This document shows, piece after piece, positions 62,864 to 64,000 of a stretch of 64,000 nucleotides of DNA (positions are counted from its first letter, which is position 1; every line of letters starts with the position of its first letter). A program made the position numbers and the translations under genes. The stretch is taken from contig JADJNY010000005.1 in the NCBI GenBank assembly GCA_016714045.1, forward strand, positions 372,001 through 436,000, read 5' to 3'. The notes beneath the pieces were generated by a model. The model saw only the letters and a list, made by a program, of their open reading frames with translations. It did not search any database and had not been told where the DNA came from. This DNA is from Planctomycetota bacterium. Its GTDB lineage: Bacteria; Planctomycetota; UBA1135; GCA-002686595.

Positions 62864-63301
62864 TCAGCTCGCCGCGACGGGCTCGAGCGCGCGCACGCCG
62901 TCGAGCTCGAGAAGCAGCCGGCCCTCGAGCTTGTAGACGCCGCGCACGAGCGCGCGCGCGTCGTCGCTCAGCGTTTCGGGCGGCGCTTCCCAAAGGTCGC
63001 CGGAGACTTCGAGCACGTCGCCGATTTCGTCGACGAGCAGGCTCACCGGTCCGTCGTCCGTACGGACCACGACGTTCATCGGGAGACTCTCTGCGGATCG
63101 ATCCGGAAGACCGAAGCGCTTGCGCAGGTCGATCGCGGTCACGATCTGGCCGCGTAGGTTGATGAGCCCGCGCACGGTCGCGGGGGCGAGTGGCACGCGC
63201 GTGAGGTCTTGGTAGCGGATCACCTCCTGCACGTCCTGGACCCGGACGCCGAGGAAGAGCTGGCCCAAGTGGAACGTGCAGAACTGTTCGCGATCGGACA
63301 T
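62864..63301 (-). CDS. cheW: chemotaxis coupling protein CheW
   Basis: 145 residues, a single CheW (SH3-like) domain: CTFHLGQLFLGVRVQDVQEVIRYQDLTRVPLAPATVRGLINLRGQIVTAIDLRKRFGL, then VSLLVDEIGDVLEVSGDLWEAPP and GVYKLEGRLLLELD. Couples receptors to the kinase CheA. Starts two bases after the cheA stop. Together with cheA, cheY, cheB, cheR and the globin receptor it forms one operon on this strand. Confidence 0.96.
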   Translation of the reverse strand: MSDREQFCTFHLGQLFLGVRVQDVQEVIRYQDLTRVPLAPATVRGLINLRGQIVTAIDLRKRFGLPDRSAESLPMNVVVRTDDGPVSLLVDEIGDVLEVSGDLWEAPPETLSDDARALVRGVYKLEGRLLLELDGVRALEPVAAS

Positions 63302-63303
63302 GG

Positions 63304-64000
63304 TCAGCTCCTTGCGCCTTCGAGCGCGGCTTCTTCGAAGAACCCGGGTGCGTGCATCCGCAGCACGCCTTCGACGTCGAGCAGGTCGGTCACGCGCTCC
63401 TGGATCACGGCGGAGCCGAGGGTCCCTTCGCGACGCGAACGCTTCTGCAGCACGACGTCTTCCTCGACGATGTCGAGGATTTGCTCGACCACGAGCCCGA
63501 TGCTGCGGCCCTGGCGCGAGTAGACGACGACCTGCAGCGGGTCACGCTCCTCCGACGGCGGCCAACCGAGGAGTCGGGCGAGCTCGAGCAGCGGCAGGAT
63601 CTCGCCGCGGTACTGCACGACCTGTCCGTCGCCAGCGAACTCGAGTTGCGAGCGCTGGAACTCCTCGAGCCGTGCGACGTCCGAGAGCGGGATGGCCATG
63701 CGACGGTCGGCGCCGGAGCGGAAGAGGAGCAAGGTCGAACGCTCGTTCGCCTGGTGCGTGCCCTTGGACTCCGCCTCGATCTTGCCGGTTTCCCGCGTGG
63801 AGGAGATCACGTGCGCGCGCTGCGCGATCCCGAGCACGTCGAGGATCAGGGCGACGCGGCCGTCGCCCATGATGGTCGCCCCCGCGAAAGCCTCGATGCT
63901 CTTGAGCTGCTTGCCCAGCGGCTTGACGACGATCTCCTCGGTGTCGTTGATTTCGTCGACGATCAGTCCGAACTGGCGCTCGTCGGCCTGCAGCACGACG
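63304..64000 (-). CDS. cheA: chemotaxis histidine kinase CheA, C-terminal part (partial)
   Basis: The open frame continues off the right edge, so the Hpt, dimerisation and ATPase parts are outside. The visible ~231 residues end a CheA: VVLQADERQFGLIVDEINDTEEIVVKPLGKQLKSIEAFAGATIMGDGRVALILDVLGI closes the first CheW-like (P5) domain. Then STLLLFRSGADRRMAIPLSDVARLEEFQRSQLEFAGDGQVVQYRGEILPLLELARLLG and VVVYSRQGRSIGLVVEQILDIVEEDV form a second one. A CheA with two C-terminal CheW-like domains is a known variant. It autophosphorylates in response to receptors and passes phosphate to CheY and CheB. Stop two bases before cheW. Confidence 0.93.
   Translation of the reverse strand, partial: VVLQADERQFGLIVDEINDTEEIVVKPLGKQLKSIEAFAGATIMGDGRVALILDVLGIAQRAHVISSTRETGKIEAESKGTHQANERSTLLLFRSGADRRMAIPLSDVARLEEFQRSQLEFAGDGQVVQYRGEILPLLELARLLGWPPSEERDPLQVVVYSRQGRSIGLVVEQILDIVEEDVVLQKRSRREGTLGSAVIQERVTDLLDVEGVLRMHAPGFFEEAALEGARS

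Overview
This is a very GC-rich bacterial window (about 70% by eye) with dense coding on both strands. Five predicted secreted proteins share one Cys-rich C-terminal module (pattern C-x-G-D-G ... C-P-C-x-N ... G-C-A-N-S, closing in an FCPP...TN...W segment). That module, together with an ECF-like sigma factor overlapping a Ser/Thr kinase-TPR gene, points to a planctomycete, probably one of the environmental lineages outside the model genera. This is an inference from gene content; no rRNA gene is present to confirm it.

Layout. 1-3509: two secreted proteins on the minus strand (a truncated parallel beta-helix protein and a frameshifted HAF-repeat protein). 3821-7001: a sigma factor and membrane-anchored Ser/Thr kinase with overlapping genes. 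7273-10809: a duplicated-domain secreted protein and a PLP aminotransferase. 11191-22180: polysaccharide locus on the plus strand: UDP-sugar epimerase, RmlA, RmlD, RmlB (no RmlC), Wza-like export lipoprotein, Wzz-like protein, O-antigen-ligase-like protein, asparagine-synthase-like amidotransferase and polysaccharide deacetylase. 22181-26224: a giant TPR protein on the minus strand, its stop codon abutting that of the deacetylase. 26723-33626: three overlapping large glycan enzymes (double GT2; sulfotransferase-GT2-methyltransferase; GT4-TPR). 33682-37591: Gmd, a reductase-like epimerase and a degenerate histidine-kinase-like protein on the minus strand. 37751-40888: two GT2 enzymes and a FemAB-like protein. 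40938-43609: GmhB, a PEGA lipoprotein and a GT39-like transferase. 43661-44892: a small accessory patch with a DUF433/DUF5615 toxin-antitoxin pair. 44941-51912: EF-P, sigma-54, a secreted protein, a GGDEF-like protein, an NtrC-type regulator and a frameshifted LpxH-like hydrolase. 51920-54123: two divergent paralogous secreted proteins. 54243-57853: Cmk, PlsC, a GNAT and a DASS transporter. 57929-64000: a chemotaxis operon on the minus strand, read cheA (partial), cheW, chemoreceptor, cheY, cheB, cheR.

How it fits together. The middle 30 kb makes activated sugars (dTDP-rhamnose precursors, GDP-6-deoxyhexose, uronate or galactose-type sugars), assembles and exports a surface polysaccharide, and decorates it. 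Ligase, amidotransferase, deacetylase and FemAB-like proteins are the companions usually seen beside exosortase A (XrtA), but no exosortase is in the window. The chemotaxis operon contains the most striking protein here: a soluble chemoreceptor with an N-terminal group I truncated hemoglobin, two nearly identical PAS domains, HAMP and the methyl-accepting signalling domain. Its globin has all the expected haem-pocket residues, suggesting O2 or NO taxis. Three genes carry single-base frameshifts in G/C tracts, which may be assembly errors.
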